Shown here: positions 49,646-58,036 of the stretch, piece by piece
Layout of the letters: every line of letters begins with the position of its first letter
How positions within the stretch are numbered: the first letter of the stretch is position 1
Assembly: GCF_030123105.1 (NCBI RefSeq)
Contig: NZ_CP126095.1
Coordinates: 3,968,001 to 4,032,000, forward strand
From: Paenibacillus sp. G2S3
GTDB lineage: Bacteria; Bacillota; Bacilli; Paenibacillales; Paenibacillaceae
Reading direction: 5' to 3'
Length of the DNA: 64,000 bases
Program-made: the position numbers and the translations under genes
The notes under the pieces: model-generated
Databases searched by the model: none
What the model was told of the DNA's origin: nothing
What the model saw: the letters and a program-made list of their open reading frames with translations, nothing else

Positions 49646-50995
49646 TTACATCTGATTAGCTTTCACTTGGTTGTCGTACTCTGTATCCGCATCTTTCATG
49701 TATTTAATTACGTCTCCATCCTTCACAACAAGATCCTGAAGCAACTTATAGTACCAGTTACGGAACTGTGGAGGGATCAAATTATCTCCCCACCAGTTGT
49801 TGATCGCTAAAGACTTAACTACATTCGGATCTGCAATAAGATCCAAAGCCACTTGCATTTGTTCGCCTGTATCATATGTTACTTTCTCTTTAGTGGATGG
49901 AATCGCGTTTATCGTTGCTAAATAATTCGAATATTGTTCTGGTGCGAAGAAGAAGCGGATAAAGTCTTTGATCGCTGCCGTCTTATCAGCATCTTTAGAA
50001 GCTTCAGTGGATAAGGACCAGCCTGCTGGTGAGGGAAGACCAATCACATTGATTTTCCCTTCACGGTCAGGAAGACCATAAAATCCGAATTCAAAGTTTG
50101 GATCAGCTTCTGCAATTTGTGTAAACATCCATGTACCGGAGTACAATTGTGCGGCTTTTCCGGAAACAAGGATCGAAGCGGTTTGATTGTCGCCTGTGCT
50201 CAGCCAGCCTTTATCTACATAATTCTTGAACAGCTCTTTGAAATCAGTTATCCCTTGAACTACATTAGCATCCGTGAAGCTGACAGTTTTAGCTGTGCGT
50301 TTGGAGTTCCAATCTGAATCTTTCGAGTAGACATCATCGATCAGGAATTTGTTTACCCAGAAGCCCATGTGGAAAATGTCTTTTCCGCCTACTACAATCG
50401 GAGTAATGCCCGAAGTCTTTAATTTTTCTTGAATGGCTATGAATTCGTCATAGGTTTTGGGAAGCTCGGTGATCCCTGCATCTGCATATGCTTTTTTGCT
50501 GTAGATAATTCCTTGAGGTGCGTTGACTTGCAGCGGTGCATTCCACACCTTGCCATCCACTTGAGGTGGGGCTTCGAACAAATCTAGTAGATCGGAAGGA
50601 AGCTCTACAATTTTACCTGCATCGGCAAAGACTTCAGTATCACGCATTTCCACCAGGTCCGGGAATTCACCCACTGCATCTTTTGTTTTGAGCCAGTCAA
50701 GATAGGCAGCGGATGAAGTTTCGCTCAAATCTTTAATGGTGACATTCGGATTAGCTTCTGTAAACTTTTTGACCGTATCGGCGATAGCTTTTTTGGTCGC
50801 CGGATCTCCGGATGCATAGCCTATCGTAAAGCTAACGTCTTTTTTCGTCTCTTGTGGTGCATTTGCTGGTGCTTCGGATGCTGGTGTATTGCCTGCACTA
50901 TTGCCGGCACTATTATTATTGCCACCGCAAGCAGTCAGAGCTGTCGTTGTGGCGAGCAGCAATACGGATAATTTCATCATTGTTTTTTTATACAT
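49646..50995 (-). CDS. ABC importer solute-binding lipoprotein (XynE-like)
   Basis: A 449-residue family 1 binding protein. Lipobox ALTAC (~18-22) is followed by an Asn/Ser/Ala-rich linker and the binding fold; IIYSKKAYADAGITELPKTYDEF (~165-187) is the family landmark, and several Trp (for instance NNWWGD near residue 405) could stack on sugar rings. With the two permeases it would import xylo-oligosaccharides for the GH52 enzyme. A cre-like site lies upstream. Confidence 0.92.
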   Translation of the reverse strand: MYKKTMMKLSVLLLATTTALTACGGNNNSAGNSAGNTPASEAPANAPQETKKDVSFTIGYASGDPATKKAIADTVKKFTEANPNVTIKDLSETSSAAYLDWLKTKDAVGEFPDLVEMRDTEVFADAGKIVELPSDLLDLFEAPPQVDGKVWNAPLQVNAPQGIIYSKKAYADAGITELPKTYDEFIAIQEKLKTSGITPIVVGGKDIFHMGFWVNKFLIDDVYSKDSDWNSKRTAKTVSFTDANVVQGITDFKELFKNYVDKGWLSTGDNQTASILVSGKAAQLYSGTWMFTQIAEADPNFEFGFYGLPDREGKINVIGLPSPAGWSLSTEASKDADKTAAIKDFIRFFFAPEQYSNYLATINAIPSTKEKVTYDTGEQMQVALDLIADPNVVKSLAINNWWGDNLIPPQFRNWYYKLLQDLVVKDGDVIKYMKDADTEYDNQVKANQM

Positions 50996-51057
50996 ACCTT
51001 AGTAGCCTCCCCTTTTGTATTCACTGTGGAAACTGAAGCAAGATGTGCGCATCATCT

Positions 51058-51073
51058 CTCGAAAGCGTTTCCG
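51058..51073. promoter_or_regulatory. Catabolite-responsive (cre)-like site
   Basis: CGAAAGCGTTTCCG; read on the minus strand its core fits the cre pattern GNAANCGNTNNC, with the two outermost bases deviating. It is about 65 bp upstream of the binding-protein start, consistent with CcpA repression of the importer. Confidence 0.5.
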
Positions 51074-51212
51074 TTGCTAATAGAATAGCATTCATTATTA
51101 ATGTGTTGAATGAACTTTTTTAAGCGGGATATGCGGTGAATTTAAGATGTGTTCAGGTAATATTTCAAAAAAAGAACGAAAGACCGCAGTCTTCCGCTCA
51201 TCGCCTAATCCT

Positions 51213-53006
51213 TTATATTCCTTCTCCCTCTATGACTGTATACGGGTTCTCTACAATTGGAAACGACAAAAGAATCGATGTCCCAATATGCTCCCGACTG
51301 CTGATGGATAGCCCATACTCGTTACCATACACCGTGCGAATCCGCTCATGTACATTTTTTAAGCCGACATTTTTGCTAGGCGAACTAGGCTCTTCTAGGG
51401 TTTCAAATAGCTGCTGAACCTTGTTCTTACTCATTCCGATGCCATCATCATAAATCGTAACGAGCAACTTATCCTCTTGCTTCTCTATGGTTAGCCCTAC
51501 TGTACCTCTCCCTTGACTGCGGAGTCCATGCTGAATAGCATTTTCCACAATCGGCTGAAGAGACAATTTCAGAATGTACCAGTTCAAATCCACTTCCGGC
51601 GAGACATCCACGACAAGCTCAAATTTATTCTCATACCGTACAGAAATGATATAGAAATAATCTCGCAGATGATCCAGTTCCTCTCGAATGCTTACTTTAT
51701 CCTCCCCATAATCAATCACATATTTCAACTGGTTGGATAACGATAAAATCATATCGGCGACTTCGTCATTATCTTTATCCACGGCATTCATGCGAATAAC
51801 TTCCAGGGTGTTGTATAAATAATGCGGGCGAATCTGGCTCTTCAAAGCATTGAGCTCAGTTTGCTTCTGCTTGATCTGGGCAACGTAAGCTTCATCGATA
51901 TAGGCCTGTAAGCGCTCGACCATTCGGTTAAAGCCATGGCTAAGTCTCCCCATTTCATCATTGCTGTTCACTACCATCTGGGTATCTAGATTACCAGATT
52001 CTACGATAGCCATTTGCTTAATTAAGTTTCGTATCGGAGCAGCCAATCGTCTAGAGAACCAGACTCCCATGAGAATCATTACAATTGCACAAATAAACAT
52101 TGCTATAAACACGGTCGTACGGGCTGAAAAAAGCTGATCGAATAAATTCGCTCGATGAATTCTGGCAGTCACCTTGCCGTTAAGAAAAGAAATATCCTCA
52201 CTAAGGACGATCATTTTTTCATCTTTCCGTACCTCTAGAACCTCGCCGTTCTCGGCTACGTTCTTATTTGTAAAATATATATTTCCATCGCCATCTAACA
52301 GAAACAGGTCATCCTGTTCACCAAGATTTAGCTCCCTAAAAAACTGGTTGAATAGTGAGGCATCTACGTCCATAAATAAGGTTCCTACTACCTTAGGCTC
52401 CTTGGTAACACGCCCAGAAATATCAATCAATGTACGGCCAATCGTGAACACGCTGCGCTTTGAGCCTATGAAATATTCCTCGGAATGAGTAGGGAAAATA
52501 GCCACATGAGATGGATCCGGAGCCATTTCCGTCAACCACTCTTTATAGGGCAGCAGTTCGAAGTTAATCCCTTTGTTTTCTTTTTCCTGGTAATATAGCT
52601 TATCGTCTGACTTCCTATGAAAATAAACACTAGTGATATAAGAGTCGCTGTATAGAACTGTTTTTAGAAAAGATTCAACGGGAATCGTGTTGATTTGTTC
52701 TAGCTCATTTACATTATAGGTTTGATTCTGCGAATAACTCTCGATAAAGCCTTCATAACGCCCCGTGTACATCAGTTTGGAAATCTCATTGTACTGATTA
52801 AACGCAGAATTCAAGTTATAGCTCATATATAGCACCATTTGCTGCAAGTTGCTTGTTGTGTAACGCTCGACATATCCAGAGAAAGTCTGAACAGAGATAT
52901 AGCTAAGCGCAAACAACGGAATCAGACCGACTAGTAAAAAAGAAGCGGAGAACTTAACAAATAGGCTTTTGGATCTTCGGCCCCAGATAAACATAAATGA
53001 AGGCAT
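51213..53006 (-). CDS. YesM-type sensor histidine kinase
   Basis: A 597-residue membrane kinase: helix 1 (~16-38), a large extracellular sensor (~40-290, dCache-like), helix 2 (~297-318), HAMP (~320-370), His_kinase domain with the phospho-acceptor in LKSQIRPHYLYNTLEVIRM (~395) and a C-terminal ATPase with PIVENAIQHGL and DDGIGM motifs. It would sense an extracellular oligosaccharide, perhaps through the binding protein, and phosphorylate the response regulator encoded 8 bp upstream. Confidence 0.95.
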   Translation of the reverse strand: MPSFMFIWGRRSKSLFVKFSASFLLVGLIPLFALSYISVQTFSGYVERYTTSNLQQMVLYMSYNLNSAFNQYNEISKLMYTGRYEGFIESYSQNQTYNVNELEQINTIPVESFLKTVLYSDSYITSVYFHRKSDDKLYYQEKENKGINFELLPYKEWLTEMAPDPSHVAIFPTHSEEYFIGSKRSVFTIGRTLIDISGRVTKEPKVVGTLFMDVDASLFNQFFRELNLGEQDDLFLLDGDGNIYFTNKNVAENGEVLEVRKDEKMIVLSEDISFLNGKVTARIHRANLFDQLFSARTTVFIAMFICAIVMILMGVWFSRRLAAPIRNLIKQMAIVESGNLDTQMVVNSNDEMGRLSHGFNRMVERLQAYIDEAYVAQIKQKQTELNALKSQIRPHYLYNTLEVIRMNAVDKDNDEVADMILSLSNQLKYVIDYGEDKVSIREELDHLRDYFYIISVRYENKFELVVDVSPEVDLNWYILKLSLQPIVENAIQHGLRSQGRGTVGLTIEKQEDKLLVTIYDDGIGMSKNKVQQLFETLEEPSSPSKNVGLKNVHERIRTVYGNEYGLSISSREHIGTSILLSFPIVENPYTVIEGEGI

Positions 53007-53014
53007 CCCCTTTG

Positions 53015-54628
53015 CTATCCATCTGACGATTGGCTTTTGAAGGATTGCTTATACTCTTGTGGCAGTTTGCCGTATTTCTTCTTAAACATGTCGCTAAAAT
53101 GCCGAGCATTGTTGTATCCTACACTGTCAGCAATCTCATAAACCATCATATCGCTTTGCAGCAATAGGCGGAGTGCGTGATTCATTCTTACCTCTGTTAC
53201 ATAGTTCTTAAAGTTCTGACCGTTATGCTTTTTAAAAAAGCTGCTGAAATAATAGGAGTTCATAAACATCATCCCTGCTATAGACTCCAGCGTTATGTTT
53301 TCTGGATAATGCTCATCAATATAAGCCTTCACTTGTGACAGTAGCTTTAGCTCCTTGTTGCCCATTCGACTGCTGATTTGCTCAGACATCTTACCCAGAA
53401 TCAATCGAAACTCTTCCTCAACTTCTTGAAACGTAGTAAGACTAGCCATTCGCTGAAGCATAGGACTAGTATCCTGAACGGAAGGACCTGCCTCCACACC
53501 AAATTGCATAAGCTCCTGTTCAAGTTGGAGGATCGCATTATAAACGGTAGACACCGCTTGATTTCTATTCCCATCAGCCATGATCCGAATCGTCTGAAGT
53601 AATCGCGAGCTCTCATATGTTATTTGCTCTTTGTTTTGAGATTTCAAGGCGATGCTTAGGGTGGATTGTATTTCATGCAAAGGAGTTATGATTAACGATT
53701 CATTTTCGAAAGGATTCTTTCTATAAGATAAGACACGATTTAGCCCTGCGAAATATTTACAGTGTAGCGCTTTCAAAGCGTTGCGGTAAGAATCATCAGC
53801 TTCGTCCATTCCGTCTACGGTGTTGCCCACGCCAATGGATACCTTCAATTTGAGAAAACTATTAATCTTCGCATGCAGATCCTCTGCCAGTCTCTCTGGT
53901 TCCTCTGCATGCTCATGTTGAAGTAGAATGCAAAAACGTTCACCTTTGCGGAACATATAACTATTCTCTCTTTGCTCTACAGTTTCCTTAATAATGTTAG
54001 AGAGCGCAAAATCAATCAGCTTACGTTCACGCTCCTCCCATCTGGATGGCTGACCTGAGGATTCATCCGCCTCCACTATACAAATACTAACGTACCGACT
54101 GAGTGCAATAATCCCCATATCTTGTAGGGTATCCGCCGTCCCCTTGTTACCGTCCGTCAGCTTATCGAGCAATTCTTCGATGGTTAATCTGTGGTTTCTC
54201 TGTTCATAATGGTTCAGCTTTTCTTTGTTGCGTTCTCCTTCAGTCTCTTGACGAATAAGCGAAACAGCTTTACTAACGACCTGCTCCAGCTGGTTCTTAT
54301 TCACTGGCTTCACCAAGTAATCCAGCGCACCATATTGCAGTGCTTGACGGGCATATGTAAACTCCTGATAAGCGCTAATAAAAATAACCTTTACCGACCT
54401 GCCAGCTTCATGAAGCTCGCGGATGATATCTATTCCTGTATAGCCAGGCATGCTTATATCACTAATAATCAAGTCAGGACTATGTTCTTCGATCTGTTGT
54501 TTCAATTCAAGACCGTCACTGGCTTCTCCAACGATGCTGAGTCCGAGGTTTTCCCAAGAAATCAGTTTTTTTAAGCCACGTAATATCACCGGTTCATCAT
54601 CGGCAAGTAATACTCGAATTGTCTTCAT
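53015..54628 (-). CDS. YesN-type response regulator with AraC output domain
   Basis: A 537-residue regulator: receiver domain with acidic pocket LLADDEP, phospho-acceptor Asp in PDLIISDISMPGYTG (~57) and Lys in YLVKPVN (~107); a long middle region (~130-420); and an AraC double HTH at the C-terminus (NITLESIAGMMFMNSYYFSSFFKKHNGQNFKNY and MVYEIADSVGYNNARHFSDMFKKKYGKLPQEY). First gene of the two-component/importer run, controlling the importer genes downstream. Confidence 0.95.
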   Translation of the reverse strand: MKTIRVLLADDEPVILRGLKKLISWENLGLSIVGEASDGLELKQQIEEHSPDLIISDISMPGYTGIDIIRELHEAGRSVKVIFISAYQEFTYARQALQYGALDYLVKPVNKNQLEQVVSKAVSLIRQETEGERNKEKLNHYEQRNHRLTIEELLDKLTDGNKGTADTLQDMGIIALSRYVSICIVEADESSGQPSRWEERERKLIDFALSNIIKETVEQRENSYMFRKGERFCILLQHEHAEEPERLAEDLHAKINSFLKLKVSIGVGNTVDGMDEADDSYRNALKALHCKYFAGLNRVLSYRKNPFENESLIITPLHEIQSTLSIALKSQNKEQITYESSRLLQTIRIMADGNRNQAVSTVYNAILQLEQELMQFGVEAGPSVQDTSPMLQRMASLTTFQEVEEEFRLILGKMSEQISSRMGNKELKLLSQVKAYIDEHYPENITLESIAGMMFMNSYYFSSFFKKHNGQNFKNYVTEVRMNHALRLLLQSDMMVYEIADSVGYNNARHFSDMFKKKYGKLPQEYKQSFKSQSSDG

Positions 54629-54789
54629 TCTGCAGTCCTCCTACCCTAGAAAAATCATCTCACAGTAGCCTAATAAACTTATTCTAATGATAACAGACAA
54701 ACATTCTTTGGTGCATTGTGTGGGAATGAACTTTTTTAAGGAGAAACTGCAGTTATTTAAGAATGTTAAATTTCAATTATAAAAGTGCT

Positions 54790-54985
54790 CATAAAGGGGG
54801 CGGTCGTAACTGCAGGGAATGTTTGGACTTTCGGCCGCTGTTGTCCCCAGATTTCTATAATTTAACCGTGATTACGGTTGAAATCCGGAGACAGCTTATG
54901 CTTACGATGCGAGCTTTCCTACGGAAAGCTTTCGGGCGGTCGCTATCGCTCCTACAGTTCCAAACTTCCCCTCCGTTACTGCTCA
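54790..54985. repeat. Nested-hairpin dispersed repeat, non-coding
   Basis: GGGAATGTTTGGA (54815-54827) and the near-inverse TCCAAACTTCCCC (54959-54971) bound a block with internal hairpins: CCCCAGATTTC (54845-54855) with GAAATCCGGAG (54880-54890) enclosing ACCGTGATTACGGT, and a GAGCTTTCC/GGAAAGCTTTC stem (54911-54932). From memory, similar blocks recur in Paenibacillus genomes; not verified here. Interval 54629-55041 holds no gene. Confidence 0.6.
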
Positions 54986-55041
54986 CCTGTTATTCTTTTT
55001 AATGTCTGAAGTTAAAAAAGTCTTGCACTGCCTCAAATATA

Positions 55042-55124
55042 AAACCAGCGGCAGTTTCGGATTGGAATATTAAGTCCTAGACTAGCGCTGGTTTATTGAG
55101 CTAACGTTTCCCTTGAGTTTAATC
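55042..55124. repeat. Cassette spacer B0 (right site plus hairpin)
   Basis: Hairpin AAACCAGCG (55042-55050) with CGCTGGTTT (55086-55094), then a degenerate right-type site (55095-55122, ATTGAGCTAACGTTTCCC...). No left site is recognisable; this seems to be the edge of the array. The stop codon of the next gene (55119-55121) lies inside the site. Confidence 0.7.
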
Positions 55125-55520
55125 TTTAGGTGTGATTTTATAGTCGACCAAATAGTAATTAGCACCAGGAGTATCATTCTTGAAGTACAGTTCAACATAG
55201 TCCTCTTTTGATCCTACATTACATAGGCTTATGGTCAATTCAAAGTATGTTCCTCCATGCATTGCATCCGCACGTATGCTTTCTTTATCCTGATTTTCAA
55301 GTGTGACAAGTGTATTAATCGATGAGATTTGTTTGCATCCAAACATAACATATTCTGTTTTGTAAATACTCTTGAGTGCTGACACTATTGAAGAATGTAG
55401 CTGTTGTAATAAGGCTTCCTCAAGCTGTTTTTCTCTAATTCCTGTATTCGATGCTAAAGTTAAATTTGAGTTTGTTAAAACTATACCGATTAAGACTAAA
55501 ACGTATAAGCTTTGTTTCAT
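55119..55520 (-). CDS. Cassette gene: small secreted protein of unknown function
   Basis: Start taken at MKQSLYVLVLIGIVL (55520); a TTG two codons earlier is possible given the AAAGGTGATCC site. A signal peptide (to about residue 24, TLAS) precedes ~110 residues with a helical first part (REKQLEEALLQQLHSSIVSAL) and a strand-rich end (GTYFELTISLCNV, YVELYFKND). Two Cys may form a disulphide. I do not recognise the family. Its TAA stop is supplied by the flanking repeat. Confidence 0.7.
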   Translation of the reverse strand: MKQSLYVLVLIGIVLTNSNLTLASNTGIREKQLEEALLQQLHSSIVSALKSIYKTEYVMFGCKQISSINTLVTLENQDKESIRADAMHGGTYFELTISLCNVGSKEDYVELYFKNDTPGANYYLVDYKITPKD

Positions 55521-55604
55521 TTTCAAATGGATCACCTTTGGATTTTTCATTTATTGCGCTCATTATTTTACAATTTTATCCACATATGGTGCCACATCGA
55601 TTTT

Positions 55605-55774
55605 ATAACTATCCTGCCCTTTAGCTTAATGCCCTCGACAGTCTAATACTTTATTTCCTCAGTTTATCAAGACCTAAATTTAAGAAAGTCAGATATAATA
55701 AAGGGTTTCACATATTAGTCATGACTAATATGTGAAACCCTTTATGTTCAACTATCGTGTCCCGTTAGTTTAAC
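55605..55774. repeat. Cassette spacer B1
   Basis: Left-type site 55605-55630 (AACTATCCTGCCCTTTAG) and right-type site 55747-55774 (AACTATCGTGTCCCGTTAG). Between them lies a perfect 44-bp palindrome (55700-55743, arms AAAGGGTTTCACATATTAGT), a strong terminator-like cruciform. Confidence 0.85.
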
Positions 55775-55782
55775 AAGAATCG

Positions 55783-56340
55783 TTATAAAGCGAATCTATT
55801 TTTTATGATTTCAGCAACTTCACGAGCGTTGATTTTCGCATTGTTTATTCTCAAATAGTTTTCTTTTTTAATTTCTCCCTCTAACGAGTTCAATCGATGT
55901 TGCTCCATTGTCTGTTTTAGATCCTGTTCAGAGAATGTGATATCTCTCTTTGTCGGTTTATGTTCAAGTCTATGGGGAGTCTTGTTACGCTCTATTCTCT
56001 CCTCAAGATCGGCTTCAAGCTCAACAAAATAGACATCTGCACCTTGATCCTCAAATATTTTACAAATTTTATCGACATAATCCCAATCGCTCTGCAAATC
56101 GAATCCCCATACATATGTGAATATCATTCCATACATTTTACTGACGGCGGTTGCTTCAAATATATCTTGACGGAATTTATCCGATAATCCCCACATTTCA
56201 CTACTGAAGCCAAAATATGGAGCCAGCAATTCTATCGTCATATGGTTGTGGAACAATTTTAAATCAGATATCATTTCCAGTTCATGCCCTACTGTCATTT
56301 TACCTACTGCCTGAGGACCAAATATCAAAACAAATTTCAT
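55783..56340 (-). CDS. Cassette gene: P-loop kinase-like protein (shikimate/adenylate kinase fold)
   Basis: A 185-residue cytoplasmic protein started at MKFVLIFGPQAVGKMTVG (56340). The P-loop is GPQAVGKMTVG (~7-17) and a lid-like segment ERIERNKTPHRLEHKPTKRD follows the acidic YFVELEADLEERI block. The pattern is that of small-molecule kinases annotated as shikimate kinase-like or AAA ATPases. Substrate unknown. It ends 8 bp from spacer B1. Confidence 0.8.
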   Translation of the reverse strand: MKFVLIFGPQAVGKMTVGHELEMISDLKLFHNHMTIELLAPYFGFSSEMWGLSDKFRQDIFEATAVSKMYGMIFTYVWGFDLQSDWDYVDKICKIFEDQGADVYFVELEADLEERIERNKTPHRLEHKPTKRDITFSEQDLKQTMEQHRLNSLEGEIKKENYLRINNAKINAREVAEIIKNRFAL

Positions 56341-56396
56341 GATATCACCACTTTTCGAAGTCATTTTAATAATAGTACCACAATTGGTAAAGTTTT

Positions 56397-56853
56397 ATTG
56401 CACTAAACTGCCCGTTAGCCATCCATGCAGCGCAAGCGCTGCACCACAGATGATGAAAATGGGTCGACGAATCTGTCCATACTGCTACTATGGCTGGGAG
56501 AGGAAGGTCGATCAACTATGGTGCCTTAGAGCCCATCCGTTAGTCTGACTCCAACGACCACGGTGCATCACAGATTGTCGCTCCCTTTTGGGAAGCACTC
56601 ATGGGAGATTAATCCTACTCTGGTTGCTGCACCAGCCTCATTTTTAATTTTTCAGCTATGAAAGGTCTTTGGTACTTTAATTTCATAACTCTTCTCAGGC
56701 TCAGCCTATTTTTTAAAAAAATTTGGCTAGGTCTAATTTATTATTGTCTTTTTGAGGTTTTTCGCAGATTTAATTTTCATGGGAGTTGAGAAAAGGCAGC
56801 CGATAAGAATCCGGCTGCCTTCACCTTTTTATAGAGCTATCGTGTCCCGTTAG
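56397..56853. repeat. Cassette spacer B2, both sites interrupted
   Basis: Left-type site from 56397 to CCCGTTAG (56411-56418) is split by the 367-bp element 56419-56785 and resumes with TTGAG. A hairpin AAGGCAGCCG (56793-56802)/CGGCTGCCTT (56812-56821) follows. The right-type site (56833-56853) is split after CCCGTTAG by a 63-bp insert and resumes with TTGAAC at 56917. Confidence 0.85.
56419..56785. mobile_element. 367-bp non-coding site-specific element, copy 1
   Basis: Begins CCATCCATGCAG and ends TTTTCATGGGAG, lying exactly between CCCGTTAG and TTGA of the left site. Near the left end is a perfect hairpin TGCAGCGC-AAG-CGCTGCA. The core 56492-56637 is closed by GGCTGG/CCAGCC and includes CTCCC-TTTT-GGGAAG; near the right end TCAGCC can pair with GGCTAGG. 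No convincing gene is present. Near-identical to 58501-58862. It could be a non-autonomous mobile element or a structured RNA gene. Confidence 0.75.
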
Positions 56854-56916
56854 CCATCCATGCATCCTCTGCAATGCACCACAGAGCATGAAAGTTGACC
56901 CGTTCTTTCATGGTAG
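56854..56916. mobile_element. 63-bp element with the same ends
   Basis: Starts CCATCCATGCA, continues TGCACCACAGA and GCATGAAA, and ends TTTCATGGTAG. It splits the right-type site of B2 after CCCGTTAG, the same base used by the long copies. Probably an internal deletion derivative. Confidence 0.65.
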
Positions 56917-56935
56917 TTGAACAAGAAAAAACTAG

Positions 56936-57442
56936 TCACATCAATTGAAGTTCAAGAAGATCCAAATTATCGCGAACGAGGATCATTTTGTCCTTATAGT
57001 CCCAATGGTCGATCAAGTTAGGCAGCTTCGTCAGATTGTAGTCTTTATTCCATGCCAACAAGTTGTGGATGCCTTCAAGCGTCTCTCGCTTCTTGTTTGG
57101 GAAGATGTCCGCAATACGCTCTTCATAACGCTTCCAGATCCGTTCCTCCTGAACGGACAACGGCGTCATCAGTACGACGATCTTATCTGCAGCAGCAAAA
57201 CTTGGCCCTACCCACGACCTGTATACGCCTTCTGCGATCCAAGAATCGAGACCGATGATTTCTCTGAGCCGGCGGTCACGCTCATCCTCCGGTGCCTTTA
57301 CGCCATACTCGTTCGATTGATGATCCCAGAAGATATCGTCTAGATCGTAATGCGGGATATGGAGTTTATCGCTCAATAACGCCGTGATGTAGGATTTACC
57401 GCTTCCTGAGCCGCCGATGATATGGATTCGGATTGCTAACAC
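56936..57442 (-). CDS. Cassette gene: P-loop NTPase, adenylate-kinase-like (FlaR/topology-modulation type)
   Basis: A 168-residue protein with GTG start (57442) and AGGA upstream. P-loop IIGGSGSGKSYITALLSD (~8-25), then HYDLDDIFWDH (an Asp-rich substrate segment) and WIAEGVYRSW. This combination is typical of the small kinases often labelled DNA topology modulation protein/AAA ATPase. A lid-like Arg-rich helix (EERIWKRYEERI) is present. True substrate unknown. Confidence 0.82.
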   Translation of the reverse strand: MLAIRIHIIGGSGSGKSYITALLSDKLHIPHYDLDDIFWDHQSNEYGVKAPEDERDRRLREIIGLDSWIAEGVYRSWVGPSFAAADKIVVLMTPLSVQEERIWKRYEERIADIFPNKKRETLEGIHNLLAWNKDYNLTKLPNLIDHWDYKDKMILVRDNLDLLELQLM

Positions 57443-57500
57443 CTCTTTCTTCCTGATTGTATTCGTGGAAGCACCTATGCTGAGTGTATTTCGTCGTATT

Positions 57501-57588
57501 GTTTAAACTATCCTCCCGTTAGCGTAACGAAAAGCTGCCTAGCGACAGCCTCTCTCAGTGTTGAACTATAGTGTCCCGTTAGCGTAAC
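57501..57588. repeat. Cassette spacer B3
   Basis: Left-type site 57501-57528, hairpin GCTGCC/GACAGC region, right-type site 57561-57588. Almost the same as B7 at 60321-60407, although the flanking genes are different. Confidence 0.88.
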
Positions 57589-57601
57589 TTCATTTCTCCA
57601 T

Positions 57602-57952
57602 CTACAACGGATTTTCACAACTCCACTCGCATACCAGTCTTCCGAAATCATCCAGATACTTAGCCAGATATTTCTCAAGATTTTTGATTCCTATAATATT
57701 AATTTCATGAATCGATTCGACAAGTTCGTCGTCTGTAACATCCCATTCATTTTCTAGATACGTTGTGAGTACCTCATATTTCCTTAAGTAAAACCTAGCC
57801 GATTCAGGTTCTAACTTATTTAAGTATTTCTGTTCATTAATAACCTGTACTTTTACGAAAGCTCGATTCATTTCAGTGTTAGCTTCAAGTTCACAAGCAA
57901 GGCCAACCCCAGTCATTAAATTGTTAATTTGACGTGTATCGAAGACCTGCAC
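57602..57952 (-). CDS. Cassette gene: small acidic protein of unknown function
   Basis: A 116-residue, mostly helical acidic protein with GTG start and a strong AAGGAGG site 9 bases upstream. Segments such as ESARFYLRKYEVLTTYLENEWD and EKYLAKYLDDFGRLVCEW suggest a small helical bundle; no family recognised. Possible antitoxin or immunity type by size, but this is only a guess. Confidence 0.72.
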   Translation of the reverse strand: MQVFDTRQINNLMTGVGLACELEANTEMNRAFVKVQVINEQKYLNKLEPESARFYLRKYEVLTTYLENEWDVTDDELVESIHEINIIGIKNLEKYLAKYLDDFGRLVCEWSCENPL

Positions 57953-58036
57953 CTTTCACTTCCTCCTTTTCCTAATTAACTCTTCAACGTGTGTCATGGG
58001 ATATAATCCCAACTCATTTTAGATCATATTGGTAGT

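Noticed and set aside
56339..56548. Plus-strand frames sharing the tail KVDQLWCLRAHPLV (also at 58391-58627)
   Set aside because: The shared tail is just the translated repeat element; the frames start in unrelated sequence and lack ribosome sites.
56419..56785. Group I or group II intron
   Set aside because: No domain V, no GUGYG start and no AY end; the group I P/Q/R/S elements are not recognisable and the expected exon U/intron G ends do not fit.
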